DNA of 64,000 nucleotides from Perognathus longimembris pacificus (GCF_023159225.1 NC_063161.1:122302958-122366957), one strand, 5' to 3'; shown: positions 43,572-54,736, counted from the first letter of the stretch. Numbers and translations are program-made. Notes: a model not told the origin generated them from the sequence alone.

Positions 43572-44294
43572 ATTTCATTCCTAGGCCTTTAAGCAAAACA
43601 TCACAAACCAGGATACAGTAAAGCCACCAGTTCATTGTAGCACTGCTCACCATAGACAAGGTATAGAATCACCCCAGGTGCCCCTCAAGGGATAAATTGG
43701 TCAAGAACATGTGCTATATATACATAAACATGTATACATAATATATACATATATATGAATTTTACCCATCCATTAGAAAAAAATGATATTGGGTGATTTG
43801 TAAAGAAATGGAAAAGCATGGAAAAATCACATTAAGTGAAGTAAGTCAGGCCCAGATAGATAAGGACTGCATGTTCTCCCTTATATGTAGCAGCTAGATT
43901 TAGGCAATAAATGCATAAGTAAATACATTGGTAGGTATGCAAGTATATGAAAATATATTAACTGAAATATGGGAGATTCAAGGGAGAACTCAAATAGTAG
44001 TATAATTCGTTAAAAAGGCAAAGTCAAAGTTCAATAAAATCAAACACAAGGATACTGGCACTTAAAAGAGGTAGAGGAAGGTGAAAGAAGTAGATGAATG
44101 AAGATGAGAGAAAGAGAAGAATGCAAGTATTCAATGTATATCCTACAAAGTTAAGAAGAGTGAAGGAAGAGGTGAGTAGGGGAGGGATAGGTAAGAATTA
44201 TAAAGGGGTAACATTGGTCAGGATGCATTGTATTCATAAACTTCTTTGTTAAATGGAAACTTCTTTGTACAGCTACTTTAAGATAATAAAAAAA
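43572..44294 (+). mobile_element. LINE-1, 5'-truncated, intermediate age, 9-bp target duplication
   Basis: ORF2 C-terminal text (CAAGGTATAGAATCACCCCAGGTGCCCC, GGAAAAGCATGG, AGTGAAGTAAGTCAGGCCCAG, TGCATGTTCTCCCTTATATG) passes into a 3' UTR ending at GTACAGCTACTTTAAGATAATAAAAAAAA. The repeat AAGAATTCA lies at 43563-43571 and 44295-44303. The 3' UTR is of the same subfamily as the reversed ends at 30.0 and 33.8 kb, and different from the youngest copies. No intact frame. Confidence 0.8.
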
Positions 44295-44344
44295 AAGAAT
44301 TCACTCTTTAAACCTCTTTTTGCTCCTTTATGTCATAGGAGCTT

Positions 44345-44576
44345 TTAAACTGACCTCGCTAGTTCTTGGCTTGTTCAGAATTTCTTCTTGAACTTGCTAG
44401 AACTCAGATTTGATCAGGTCACTTACTCTTCTGTTCCACATCTCTCCATGATACATAATTCATGCCTGAGCATGGCAGTAAATACTCTTCACCTTCTTTT
44501 ATTTTCAGCCCCATCAGTCTCAGCTTCTGTACACTCAGATGCCTGCTTTGTACACACACTCTAGGTATACAGGGTT
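44345..44576 (-). mobile_element. L2 fragment, part 1
   Basis: GATTTGATCAGGTCACTTACTC, CATCTCTCCATGATAC and CTTCACCTTC follow the reversed L2 3' order. A T-rich run and SINE separate it from part 2. Confidence 0.45.
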
Positions 44577-44905
44577 TTGTTTTTTTTTGTTTTTTTTTTT
44601 TTTAATCTTGAAGCCTTAAATACTTTTTCCTTGCTTTTTACTGTTCAGTGCGGTTTTTTGGGGGGAGGGGGCATTGGGAGTTTTATTGTTGTTATTGTCA
44701 TGTTTTTTCAGTTTTTTTTTTTTATTCCAGTATTGGTACGTGAGCTCAGGGTCTCTCATCTCACTTGGCTTTTTTGCTCATGGCTGGCATACAACTCAAA
44801 CCATACCTCCAGTCTGGCACCTTGCTGGTTAAGCAGAAATAATCTCATGGGTTTTCTCCCCACCTGGCTTTGAACTAAGATCTTCAGATCTTAACCTCCC
44901 TTTCA
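44577..44905 (-). mobile_element. Old 7SL-Geo SINE with T-rich tails
   Basis: Reversed Geo text (TACGTGAGCTCAGGGTCTC, CTTTTTTGCTCATGGCTGGC, ACTCAAACCATACC) is followed by reversed 7SL-like text (CTCCCCACCTGGCTTTGAAC, AAGATCTTCAGATCTTAACCTCC). T runs at 44577-44603 and 44711-44723 represent one or two A tails. Inserted in the L2 fragment. Confidence 0.55.
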
Positions 44906-45070
44906 CTATGTTTCATATACTCCCTTCATTGTTATTGGCCTGACAGGATTCAATTCCCCTGTCAAAATCTAGTTTAAATGTTCATTTCCCTGGAAGCTTT
45001 TCTGGATGCATCCAGATAGTATTAATCACACTTTCTGTGTTCCCAGGCCCCTAATAGAGAGCATAAGATA
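44906..45070 (-). mobile_element. L2 fragment, part 2
   Basis: TTTAAATGTTCATTTCCCTGG, AAGCTTTTCTGGATGCATCC and TTTCTGTGTTCCCAGGCCCC match the reversed L2 3' terminal order ('...TGTCACCTCCTCCAGGAAGCC...CTGTGCTCCC...'). Confidence 0.6.
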
Positions 45071-45200
45071 GATAGGAGTAAAAGCTTTAGAGTCAGAAAG
45101 GTCTCATTCCCACTTCTGATTCCTCTGCTCACTACAACTTTAGGCAAACAGTTAATGTCTTGGAGATTCATCCACAAAATGCCTACAGTATCAATCTATC
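45071..45200 (+). mobile_element. Possible MIR fragment
   Basis: GCTTTAGAGTCAGAAAGG, GATTCCTCTGCTCACTACAAC and TTAGGCAAACAGTTAATGTC follow MIR order (GACTCTGGAGCCAGA, TCTGCCACTTACTAGCTG, GGGCAAGTTACTTAACC) with heavy decay. Confidence 0.45.
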
Positions 45201-45779
45201 AAAGATTTTTGGTAAAGATTTACTTGTAATTATATGCACCAAATGTTTCACGTAGGATATGTTTTAATTTAAGTACTTCAAGATCGAAAGCACCCCTGAG
45301 AGTGATTCAAGATGGAAATAAATATTATATTCCTGCAGTTCACACAATAGAAGTTAGTGAGAGACAGAGAGACTTGGGAGTCTCTGAATCTAAGGCATTA
45401 TCCAAACGAATTTCCATCTGAGAATTTTAACTGGTTCCTGGCTGGTGTGAGTTCTAGGAAATCGTAGTATGACTGAGAAGTCACAGTGGTATATCCATAA
45501 CCTACGTGAATATAAGGTTCTGAATGGCCAGTCATGCAGGCTGTTTGTAGCTGAATCATAGGTGGAGGGTCACCAGGAGGAAACTGTAAGTCAGTTATCT
45601 GGTCTACCACACGCAGGAGCTGGCAGTGTACAATATGGAAACTGGGTTAGGGGTGACAAAGCCCTGATTGTGGCAAGACAAATTTAAGCTAATACTTTAA
45701 ATGAATGCCAAGTCAACATAAACAAACATAGAGCATTTTACTATAGTACTGTTTCAGTTTATAACAGTGCTTCTGATTT
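45201..45779. other. Unrecognised sequence
   Basis: No gene or assigned repeat seen. Confidence 0.45.
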
Positions 45780-46100
45780 TGTTCCTGGCAGTACTGTGGG
45801 TTCCATGTATATTCTCACATACTCTACTTGCTAACACACTCTACTACTTGAGGCATTTCCCTGGTCTTTTTAGCTTTAATTATTCTTCAGAGAGGATCTC
45901 GTATTTTTCCCTCATCAATCTTGACCATGATCATCCTATTTAGATTTTCTACTTCACATAAATCCAGAGTAATTGGCAAATACTACCACATCAATCTACT
46001 TGATTGGGACCTGGTGGGGCCAACTTACCCTGGTACTCCTGATCTCCTTCTCCCACACGGGTGAGATAACAAGTATGAGCCAATGTGCCCTTCCCCTACC
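45780..46100 (-). mobile_element. Probable old composite SINE
   Basis: The order reversed tRNA-like unit (CCTGGCAGTACTGTGGG, ACTCTACTACTTGAGGCATTTCCC) then reversed 7SL-like unit (ACTCCTGATCTCC, GAGATAACAAGTATGAGCCAATGTGCCC) repeats the layout at 58.4 kb. Decay makes boundaries uncertain. Confidence 0.4.
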
Positions 46101-47184
46101 ATAAGCTTTCCACAGAAAAAATTCAAAGTGAAGTACTGATCATTATTACTTTTATTATCTGTTTACACTGCCATCATTTGTTACAATTGGAAATATGACA
46201 GATAACTGAATGCCCAAAGAATATGCTAGATTTTGTATCACTAAAGGCCGACCAGTAATATTCGTATTTTTAACATAGTGCTTAAGGAATTTGTATTTTT
46301 AATACAGTGCTTATGGAATAAAATTGGCATTTGATAGAATGATTTCCTGGGCTTTGTTAAGAAGATGAGCCAATATGGCATGTCTGTTGAGTCATGTGTA
46401 TGAAACCATGCAATTCATTTTAGTACAACAAATATTTGGAGTTCTCTTTGTTGTTTTGCATACATTAATCCTTAAAAAAACAATATAGGAAATATCTTTT
46501 CTGTTTTCTTCTTACTCTATAATGTGAAATCAATATAATTTTACAAGGCTTATAGATAGTAACATATTATGTCACCTTTAACCTATATTCCCAACTACAG
46601 ACCTACTGGAAACTGCTGGGACTGAAATTGCATTACTGCTCCTGAATGATTCAGTTCACTAAGTTCAATAGATATTTAAGTATTTGCTATGTCTAACTCT
46701 TTGGGAAAGCAGTATGGAACAACAAAAAGAGCTTTCTTTCTAGACCAATTAAATAAACAATGACATATGCCCTACTAAAATAGCAGTTAAACAATAGCAT
46801 TAAGAATAGCTAACATATCCAAAAGAGATAGGAATATATGGTGCTTGCAAAATCTGTCTTTGCCCAAGAAATGAACCCCTACTCCAGTGTAATCTATCTT
46901 AATATAACATTACATTTCATCATTACATGATTAAAAAAACTCTTCCATAAAAAACTAAACATAGTCTAAGGGAGAAATTAAGAGTGTTCAAATATAAGGT
47001 ACTTACCTGTAATACATGAGAAGCAGAATAGCATTATTTAAAGAAGGATTTTTGGTTTTTTGTAAAATGTGTAGTATAAGGCTTCTTAACTTATACAAAA
47101 CCAGCAATGCTTTAATAAAAAAAAACTAAGACAAATATCTCAAATGAACTAGATTCTAAATCCTAAATATTTCAAATATATTTT
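46101..47184. other. Largely unrecognised sequence
   Basis: Bases 46660-46805 (GATATTTAAGTATTTGCTATGTC ... AATTAAATAAACAATGACATATG) may belong to the same ancient mammal-wide repeat as 22983-23190. Nothing else recognised. Confidence 0.4.
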
Positions 47185-47800
47185 GAATCTAACAATGTAC
47201 AAAAGAACTAGTTATTTTACCACAAAGAATTTATTCCACTTACTCTTATGCAATGAAGATTTAATATTGAAAAAACTCAATATATTCATATCAGCACAGC
47301 TAAGGGAAAAATATGTGAATATACAAAATAGAATAAAAAACTGCAAAATACAATATTCATTTATGTACATACACACACAGTCCACTCTCAGTGAATCTTG
47401 AGCAATAACATCTCCAAGAAACCTATAATAATGAGAAATCATTCTCCCCCCATGATAGAAAAATGTCATAGACCCATTCTTTCACCAAGTCCTAGCTAAT
47501 ATAACAGTATAACAAAAATATTCCATAGATATATGTAGCATATAATATAGACTGTATTAATATGTATACTATCTTTGTCAGAAAGGAGGAAATAAAACAT
47601 ATTTGATATAATTATCTACATCGAAAATTCCATAAAATCTATAAGCACTAAAATTATCTATGAAATAATAATTTAGGATGAGAGAAATCACCATAGATTT
47701 AATTTTAGCTCAATATTGATCCAGAAGGTTACATATAGAAGTGTTTGTAAATCAGTGTTCTTTACACTCATATTTTCTTTGCAACTGACAAGGCTAAGAA
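47185..47800 (+). mobile_element. Ancient LINE-1 ORF2 (reverse-transcriptase region)
   Basis: Decayed text in ORF2 order: TGAAGATTTAATATTGAAAAAACTC, TCACCAAGTCCTAGC followed by AGAAAGGAGGAAATAAAACAT (V-L-A-R region and post-region), AATTATCTACATCGAAAATTCC (the region right after the catalytic A-D-D site) and CCAGAAGGTTACATATAG. Catalytic codons are not readable. No intact frame. Confidence 0.6.
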
Positions 47801-49463
47801 GAAATAATGTCCTATGAGCTACAAACACATCTATTCCCAGGCTTTGATTTCCATATCCTTTATCCAAGGGAAGCAGGTGTTGATGTAGAAATTGCTAATT
47901 CTATGATTTAGACAGGAAACATACAGGATCACCCAGGAGCTTCTAGTGTTCCCAGAAAGTGACTATGCAAAAAAAATAAATAAATAAAAATAAAAAACCA
48001 ATCAACTGACACTCCCTCCAAAAAACAAAATATAATAAGGGATAAATCAAAGGAACACAAGATCCAACTAAAAACCTCTCACTTGCCAAAGCTGAAAAAT
48101 CAAGGCATATTTAATCATAATTCAAAATATAAAGTCAGTATGCATGGGCCCGTAGGGGCATATATGAGTGACAAAATAAATAAATGTGTATTATAGACCA
48201 ATCTCCCACACAGAGGAATTCTAAATAATATACATTCAAGGATAAATTTCACACTCAAGAAAGTTGAGCCAAACTCCCTATACCTTGGGTAGAGCTGTGC
48301 ATATTATTCTCTTACAAACAGTACAGTCTGAAATGCGTCTGAAGAAGAGGGGATTAGCTTTAAAGTGTAGAGGCCTAACACATCCCTCAGCCAAGTAGTC
48401 AAGGAAGATGATCATATTAATAACATATGCCTTCAATAAGAAGATTCTGCTGAACTACCTCTGTGCTCTTCCTCTCATAAACTGCATAACCCCAGACTAT
48501 CAGAGAAAAACATCATGCAAGTCCTAGCTGAAGGACATTGTTAACAGCTGACTACTATTTCTCCAAATTTTAAAGATATCAAAAACAAAGAAACCTCAGA
48601 CACTGTCAGAGCCAGAAAGAGCCTAAGGAAACCTTATAACTAAACATGCTACCGTTTCCTATATTGGATACTTGAAAATAAGACATTAGGTTAAAAAATT
48701 ATGGAAATCAGAATACAGGGTAGACTTTCCTAAGAAATAATGTGCTATCATTGTTTCTCTAATTCTGAGAAGTGTATCATGCTAATGTAAGGTATTAATC
48801 ATAGAGAAATGTGGGTGTGAAGTATGAGAATTGTCAGTACTATCTTCACAATTCCTCTGTAACTCTAAAACTATTTTACAATAAAAAGCTTACTTTACAA
48901 AGATTTTGTCACCTTTTCCCTAACATACCACATTCTTCACATTCTCCTCATTATATTTTCTTAGCTAGACATGAGCCACGTCCTTTTGACAAAACCTAAG
49001 ACATCACTTCCACAAAGTCAACTTCAAGCTCCCCAGGCAGAAAGCTTCTTATTTCTACTTTCCTTGAGTCACTGAGGATTCCTTATAAGCAGTATAATTG
49101 AGATTCTTCCCCTTCCCATGATAGGCTGAGTTGTTATGATCTCCACTACATTGTACTCTTACCATTACTGCAGTAAAATGCAGAACACAAATGGCGACAC
49201 ACACTGGTATTTATTGACTAAATGAAAGGTCATTTTAATCATTGTAGGTATTTTGAAACAAGTTCACCTACTTTATGTCATACATTCATCCCATCTACCT
49301 TCTGCACTGGCAGAAAACTCTTTGTCACTTTTGGAGGAGGTAACAAGTTGGATAAGAAATGTTCTCACTGCCTTATGCATGAAACGGTAACCGCTCTGTG
49401 CATCACTTTCACAAAAAACAAATGAAAAAAAAAATAAACTGAATTCATTGAGACACCAAAGGA
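47801..49463. other. Unrecognised sequence
   Basis: No gene or assigned repeat. A short piece at about 49334-49430 (GGAGGAGGTAACAAGTTGG ... TATGCATGAAACGGTAACCGCTCTGTGCATCACTTTCAC) is a small plus-strand remnant of the L1 3' terminus. Confidence 0.5.
49334..49440 (+). mobile_element. LINE-1 3' terminus remnant
   Basis: GGAGGAGGTAACAAGTTGGATAAG then GCCTTATGCATGAAACGGTAACCGCTCTGTGCATCAC and an A-rich tail (GAAAAAAAAATAAACTG) match the last 110 bases of the L1 3' UTR, with changes. Confidence 0.75.
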
Positions 49464-49478
49464 AAACCAAGTTTTCTT

Positions 49479-49687
49479 TTCTTTTTTTTTTTTTGGCCAG
49501 TCCTGGGCCTTGGACTCAGGGCCTGGGCACTGTCCCTGGCTTCTTTTTGCTCAAGGCTAGCACTCTGCCGCTTGAGCCACAGCGCCACTTCTGGCCATTT
49601 TCTGTATATGTGGTGCTGGGGAATGGAACCCAGGGCCTCATGTATACGAGGCAAGCGCTCTTGCCACTAGGCCATATCCCCAGCCCG
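49479..49687 (-). mobile_element. IDL-Geo SINE, 15-bp target duplication
   Basis: Full copy on the minus strand. Plus text starts with the reversed A tail (T/C run), GGCCAGTCCTGGGCC, then GCTCAAGGCTAGCACTCTGCC, a B box with one change (reads GGTTCCATTCC on the minus strand), and ends CATATCCCCAGCCC. The repeat AAACCAAGTTTTCTT flanks it at 49464-49478 and 49688-49702. Confidence 0.93.
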
Positions 49688-49799
49688 AAACCAAGTTTTC
49701 TTAAGTAAAACATCCTACAAGTACTGGGAAAAGTCACTTAATTTCATTTACATGATTTTTTATCTGATTTTCCTTCCCATGTATGCAGAACTGAAGATC

Positions 49800-50020
49800 T
49801 TCATCTAGGGTAAAACCTTGGCTCTGCATTGTTGTCTCTCTGATCCTAAGCAAGTCACTAAATATAGATGAACCCCAGATTTTGCATACATTGTCATAAT
49901 AGTAGTATTAAAAATTTCACAGAGTATTCGAGGATTATTAATAAAATGCTTGTAAGGAAAGTAAGAATTATTAAGAACTCAATAAATTTTAACTAATTTT
50001 ATTATTATTCATTAATATTA
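49800..50020 (+). mobile_element. MIR, near full length
   Basis: In order: CTTGGCTCTGCATTGTTGTC, TGATCCTAAGCAAGTCACTAAAT, a GATTTTGCATACA stretch, AATAGTAGTATT, ACAGAGTATTCGAGGATTATTAATAAAATGC and AAGAACTCAATAAATTTTAAC. This is the MIR core and 3' end in plus orientation with typical decay. Confidence 0.7.
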
Positions 50021-50117
50021 GTAATGCCAAAACTATTTTTTAAGCAACAATTCAGATACTTCCTTACAAAAAATTAGGCATGAAAGCCATAGGCTATTAT
50101 TCAACAATGTAGGCCAA

Positions 50118-50127
50118 CATATTCTCT

Positions 50128-50173
<46 letters not shown>

Positions 50174-50197
50174 CCTCTCTTTCTCTCGTGTGTGTGT

Positions 50198-50229
<32 letters not shown>

Positions 50230-50230
50230 T
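50118..50230. repeat. Compound (TC)n(GT)n microsatellite
   Basis: A pyrimidine-rich TC tract at 50118-50187 passes directly into a GT tract to 50230, with small interruptions. The 69-codon minus frame over it is an artefact. Confidence 0.95.
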
Positions 50231-51875
50231 GCTCCTTTCTTACTTTCTGTCTTTGTCTTTCTGGCTCTCTTCTCTTTTAAAATATAAGCCGATGACAAGG
50301 AATCAGCCATCTATTTCAGAGGGCCATGTGGGCTGCACAAATTCTTAAATTCCTTCCCACCAATACTCTTCTATATTTTTTGTGTTTTTAATTATTTTTA
50401 TGTTTCTTTATTTTCTATGTTCTATGTCCTCCAAGTACTACAGCACACAACACCAGAGTTTCAATAAAGGTTGGCTGACTGAGGCTTTTAAACTCTCAAC
50501 ACAATCACTTTCGTGTTGCCAACTTTCATTCAGCTTGTGATTTATGGGCATATGGAGTGTTTTGCATCCCAGAGTTTTCGCTTTTGAGTCATGATTTGCA
50601 AATGGATATAATAACCCATAAACTGATATCAGCATCAAAACAGAAGCATCCAACTGGAATAACAAATGGCCTTTGGAGGGGAAAGACACTAGTCCATCAA
50701 GAAGGGCACAGAGAACAAGCAAGGGAATGTGAAACAATGACCCTCACAAAGTTAGGGCTCCTCAGTTCAATCCAGGCATTCTCTCCATTCAAAGATAATG
50801 TCTGTGATGAGGGCCCAGGCAGCCATACACTCACTCTCCCTTGGCAAGACAGCCTTGCAACAATAGACTAAACTTCAACACTGCCAACCCTTAATAGACA
50901 TGCCAGTCTGCCTCGTTCCAGATTTGTGGCTTGTCTCCACAAAGTAATAGTGATTCTCTTGTCGGTACCAATTGTAAGCTGCAGATGGGTAGCCTAATGC
51001 TGTAATGTTGGACCAAATTTTCCACAGATGAACTGGAAAATTTTTCTCACTCATTCAGAAATATGCCAGACAGCTGCCAGGTCTCCAGGACACCTTCCCT
51101 TGCCCAGATCACCAATGAACAGACGGCGCTCACCACAATGATTAGGCTATGTTTTCTTCCTCATATCTGATGATTTTCTCCAATTTTCTTTCTTCAAGGA
51201 CTGGAGAATGATCATGAGATTTCAAGAATGCAACTTAGAGAGTAATGAAACTATGTTGAGGTTAAGGGGAGGAAAAAGCTATGTCCACAAGCTACTATTG
51301 CCCATGACCTATTCCCTGTGATCATTCTTCGAAGAAGCCCAATAGAATATACCCTCCTGTACCATAAAGATGGGCACTACCTGTCACTACCTACTTGACT
51401 GTCAATATCAATAAAAAATACACCATAATTTGGGGAGCTCCCCCAACATTTAAATTAAACAGGAAACAATAGAAAGCAAGAAAATAAGGGAAGAAAGAGC
51501 AAATTTTATTTGCATCTATAACATAATAAGAACATTCATTTCAAAAATATCTTTTTCCCCTTTAAATATAGAGGATTTGGAAACATCACCTCTGTAAAGA
51601 AGCTGTTATTTTATACAGCTTTTTATTCCTGTAGCATTCAATCTGAGTAAAACGGATTCAAAACATTGAAGAGTATCCAATCCACTTTGAGGCTAGACCA
51701 GGCTTTGTAGTTTTTGAGACCCTTACTTAAACAACCAAAAACCAAAATACTGTAACAAAACTCTTTATGGTTTACCATCCTGCTCATTTGTGCTACAACA
51801 AATTTAAATCTGACATTTCCCAAAATCTTATCAAGCCAAATCCTCAAAACAAATTTCTTAATATGTATTATTTAA
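50231..51875. other. Unrecognised, mostly repeat-free sequence
   Basis: No gene or mobile element named. The 50440-51130 part is more balanced in base composition and repeat-free; see findings. Confidence 0.45.
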
Positions 51876-52085
51876 CCAGGTTCCTATGGCTCACGGCTTT
51901 AATCCTAGTGCCTCAGGAGGCTGAGATTTGAGGATTGCAGTTCAAAGCCAACCAGAGCAGGAAAGTCTATGAAACTTACCTCCAATTAATTACCAAAAAA
52001 AACCAGGAGTGGAGCAGTGGCTCAAGTAGTAGAGCACTACCCTTGAGCAAAAAAGCTCAGAAGGCCCTGAGTTCAAGCTCCTTTG
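51876..52085 (+). mobile_element. 7SL-Geo SINE
   Basis: A 7SL-like head (CCAGGTTCCTATGGCTCACGG, AATCCTAGTGCCTCAGGAGGC, GAGATTTGAGGATTGCAG, CAAAGCCAACCAGAGCAGG) is joined by CTCCAATTAATTACC to a Geo half (GTGGCTCAAGTAGTAGAGCAC, CTTGAGCAAAAAAGCTC, GAGTTCAAGCTCC). It is the clearest plus-strand example of this architecture in the window. No clean tail or duplication. Confidence 0.8.
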
Positions 52086-52117
52086 CATAATAGAGATTAT
52101 ATAAAGTTCAAGATTCT

Positions 52118-52306
52118 GGGGGCTGGGAATATGGCCTAGTACCAAAAGTGCTTGCCTCATATACATGAAGTCCTGGGATCAATTCCTCAGCACCACATAT
52201 ATAGAAAATGGCCAGAAGTGGCACTGTGGCTCAAGTGCAGAAAGAAGCCAGGGAGAGTGCTCAGTGCCTGAGTTCTAGGCCCAGGACTGGCAACAACAAC
52301 AACAAA
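52118..52306 (+). mobile_element. IDL-Geo SINE with internal Geo deletion, 15-bp target duplication
   Basis: Left half complete but diverged (TATGGCCTAGTACC A box, GGGATCAATTCCTC B box). In the Geo half GCTCAAGTG passes straight to CAGAAAGAAGCC, dropping the GTGCTAGCCTTGAGC core. The tail is (CAA)n. The repeat AAAGTTCAAGAT(T/C)CT flanks it at 52103-52117 and 52307-52321, one mismatch. Confidence 0.88.
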
Positions 52307-52335
52307 AAAGTTCAAGATCCTTTTTAAAATACATG

Positions 52336-52437
52336 TGTTTTTATATTGTTATTGTAAAGGTGATGTATAGAGGGGTTACAGTTACCTAAGTTGGGCAATG
52401 AGTATATTTCTTTTTTAACAATATCTCCCCTTTCAAG
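52336..52437 (-). mobile_element. Old LINE-1 3' terminus
   Basis: ATTGTTATTGTAAAGGTGATGTATAGAGGGGTTACAGTTACC is the reversed end of the older L1 subfamily also seen at 16255 and 23570. Only about 100 bases are left. Confidence 0.7.
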
Positions 52438-53965
52438 ATTCTTTTTGAATGTTTCTCTCGGGATTCTTTGTTGTCAATCATTATCCTTAAAGATTCACTC
52501 ACAAAAACCTTTCCTACAAGTGTGGGCTTTTAGATATATGTCCAGAACTACTTGTGTTACAGTGTTCAGAACATAGAGCAGCTATTTAATTTTTTAGTAG
52601 TTTCAGGTTCCTCATTTTTTCAGGCTCATGATGGGGGTTCTGCATATGCTGACAAGTCAAAGTTCCTCCTGGTGATGAGTCACTTTCTTCCCTACCTCTT
52701 CAATATGAACTCACTGTCCTTGCTAACCTGCCATATCAGGAACTTAGTCCAAGATTTCTGCCTTGCCTTCCCCATCAGAATCTCTTCGAATCCTGTCCTT
52801 GTCATGGCTGTCTTAAAGTTTCATCCCACATCTCACTTCCTAGGAGAGTTCTAGCAAATAGATCATCTCCTCTGTCATGTCATGTTGCCTATTTGCTTTT
52901 TCTACAACTCTTGGTATAATCTGTATGAAGTATTTCTGTTTCTTTGTACCTTTCTCCTTCATGGAGGTAAAGTCTACATTGGCTTGAAGCATCCTCTTTC
53001 TCATAGCTTTGTATATGATTAACTAGTATTCATCACCTCTGACTCTTTCCAGACTCCTTAGAGTCAGTTAAAAAGCCTGTGTCTATATTTTCTGAGCACT
53101 ATATGGTTTCCTTGTGAAATCTTTAAAATGTTTTAATTTCTTAGCCATTGTCTGTCTTTTTTAATATAGTAACATAAGGACAGAGATCATAGCATACTAT
53201 TTCCATAAAATTCAACATAGAGCCTTGCACCTAGAAGATGCGAAACAAGTATTAGTATATATCTAACCTATGTTGCTATAAATCACAAATCCCATGAGAT
53301 CCTTTTTTTTTGTTGTTCTGTAGTCTTAGTGTTGGTGCTTTCATTGCTTAGGGATGAAATACACTGTCTTTTCATTACATTCTTTCTTTACTCCAAGCTT
53401 CTATTTCAAAACAATTGTCTGAAAAGTTAGACTTATACTTCCGACACATTTCTATCACAATTAATTTTAAGCGTATTAAAGCAAAGCATAATGTGTAGAA
53501 TGTAAAGTAAAAATGCCCAGGTGAGTTGCTATTGAGAAGTAGTCTTGAAATGTAATTGTACATGTAAGCACACACTTCGTAAATGAGACCCAAATGGTTT
53601 GTGGACATATTCTGATTAATGATTGCTAATTGATTATATATCTTACAATTATGTCTTATCTTCTTTAACATTTTTATCATCCTCTTTTCTGTTCCCTGAC
53701 CTCTCCACCATGGCCTACTTTTATTTTCTGAATCTTTTAGCAGTAAGCATTGTTCCCAAACATCAAACCCAAAATGGTTAACAGTTTTGCCCTCTCTGTT
53801 GTAAATCCTCACATTAAAAAAAAAATTCCTAACATGTAAAACACATATTAAAGGGTATTCTTGTCAAATTAACCAAGCCAAAACAAGCTATCCAATATAT
53901 AGTATCAATAAGGGTTTTAGATTGGTCAACAATAAAGAGGTACAGACATTTGAAGACTAAAAAAA
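52438..53965. other. Unrecognised sequence
   Basis: No gene or assigned repeat. A 145-codon minus frame at 53375-53812 has no motif or CpG/codon signal. A stretch near 53180-53260 may be an L2/MIR-type tail. Confidence 0.45.
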
Positions 53966-53967
53966 CA

Positions 53968-54733
53968 CAATAATTCCCTATAAGGGAGACCATAGAGTCC
54001 ATGTTTCTTTGGGTCTGGCTCACTTCACTCAGTATAACTTTTTCCAAGTCCTTTCATTTCCTTACAAATGGGGCAATGTCATTCTTTCTGATAGAGGCAT
54101 AAAATTCCATTGTGTATATGTACCACATTTTCCTGATCCATTTGACTACTGAGGGGCATCTGGGTTGGTTCCAGATTCTCGCTATGACAAATTGTGCTGT
54201 GATGAACATTGTTGTGCTGGTGGCTTTAGTGTGATTTAGGCAGTCACAACAGAGAATCACAGGAGCCCGATAGATATACCCTTACGAACAAATAAGATAA
54301 TGCTAAGTGAAATGAACTCCATGTTATGGAAACGATTGTTTATCACAGTTGTAACTACTTTCAATGTGCCTTATGTAACTGTAGCCTCTATTATTGATGA
54401 TCTTCTTGTATCACCTTCCTGTGGTTGTACCTACACTTTCTCTGTATCTTATCTGAGTATATTGGAAACTGAGTATACTGGTATTAGAACTAGGAAATTG
54501 GAAGCGAATACTAAAATCGAGAGGCACAGAGTAAAAAAGGACAAAAAAACTACAAAAGCAATACTTGCAAAACTGTTTGGTGTAAATGAACAGAACAACT
54601 CATGGGCGGGAGGCAAGGGAAAGGGGGAAGGGGGAGGAGGGAATGAGGGATGAGGTAACAAACAGTACAAGAAATGTATCCAATGCCTAATGTATGAAAC
54701 TGTAACCTCTCTGTAATTCAGTTTGATAAATAA

Positions 54734-54736
<3 letters not shown>
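53968..54736 (+). mobile_element. Young LINE-1 with 5' inversion (twin-primed)
   Basis: Bases 53968-54237 are L1 ORF2 C-terminal text in reverse (AATAATTCCCTATAAGGGAG ... GTGGCTTTAGTGTGATTTA). Bases 54235-54736 are the 3' UTR in forward orientation (TTTAGGCAGTCACAACAGAG ... CTGTAATTCAGTTTGATAAATAAATTA). In L1 coordinates the inverted piece ends about 7 bases upstream of where the forward piece begins. Four bases (TTTA, 54235-54238) can belong to either piece, a microhomology typical of twin priming. It includes the G-rich tract at about 54604-54645. A long (AT)n follows. No clear flanking duplication. Confidence 0.88.

Noticed and set aside
53375..53812. 145-codon minus-strand frame
   Set aside because: No recognisable family, ordinary AT-rich chance frame with no supporting context.
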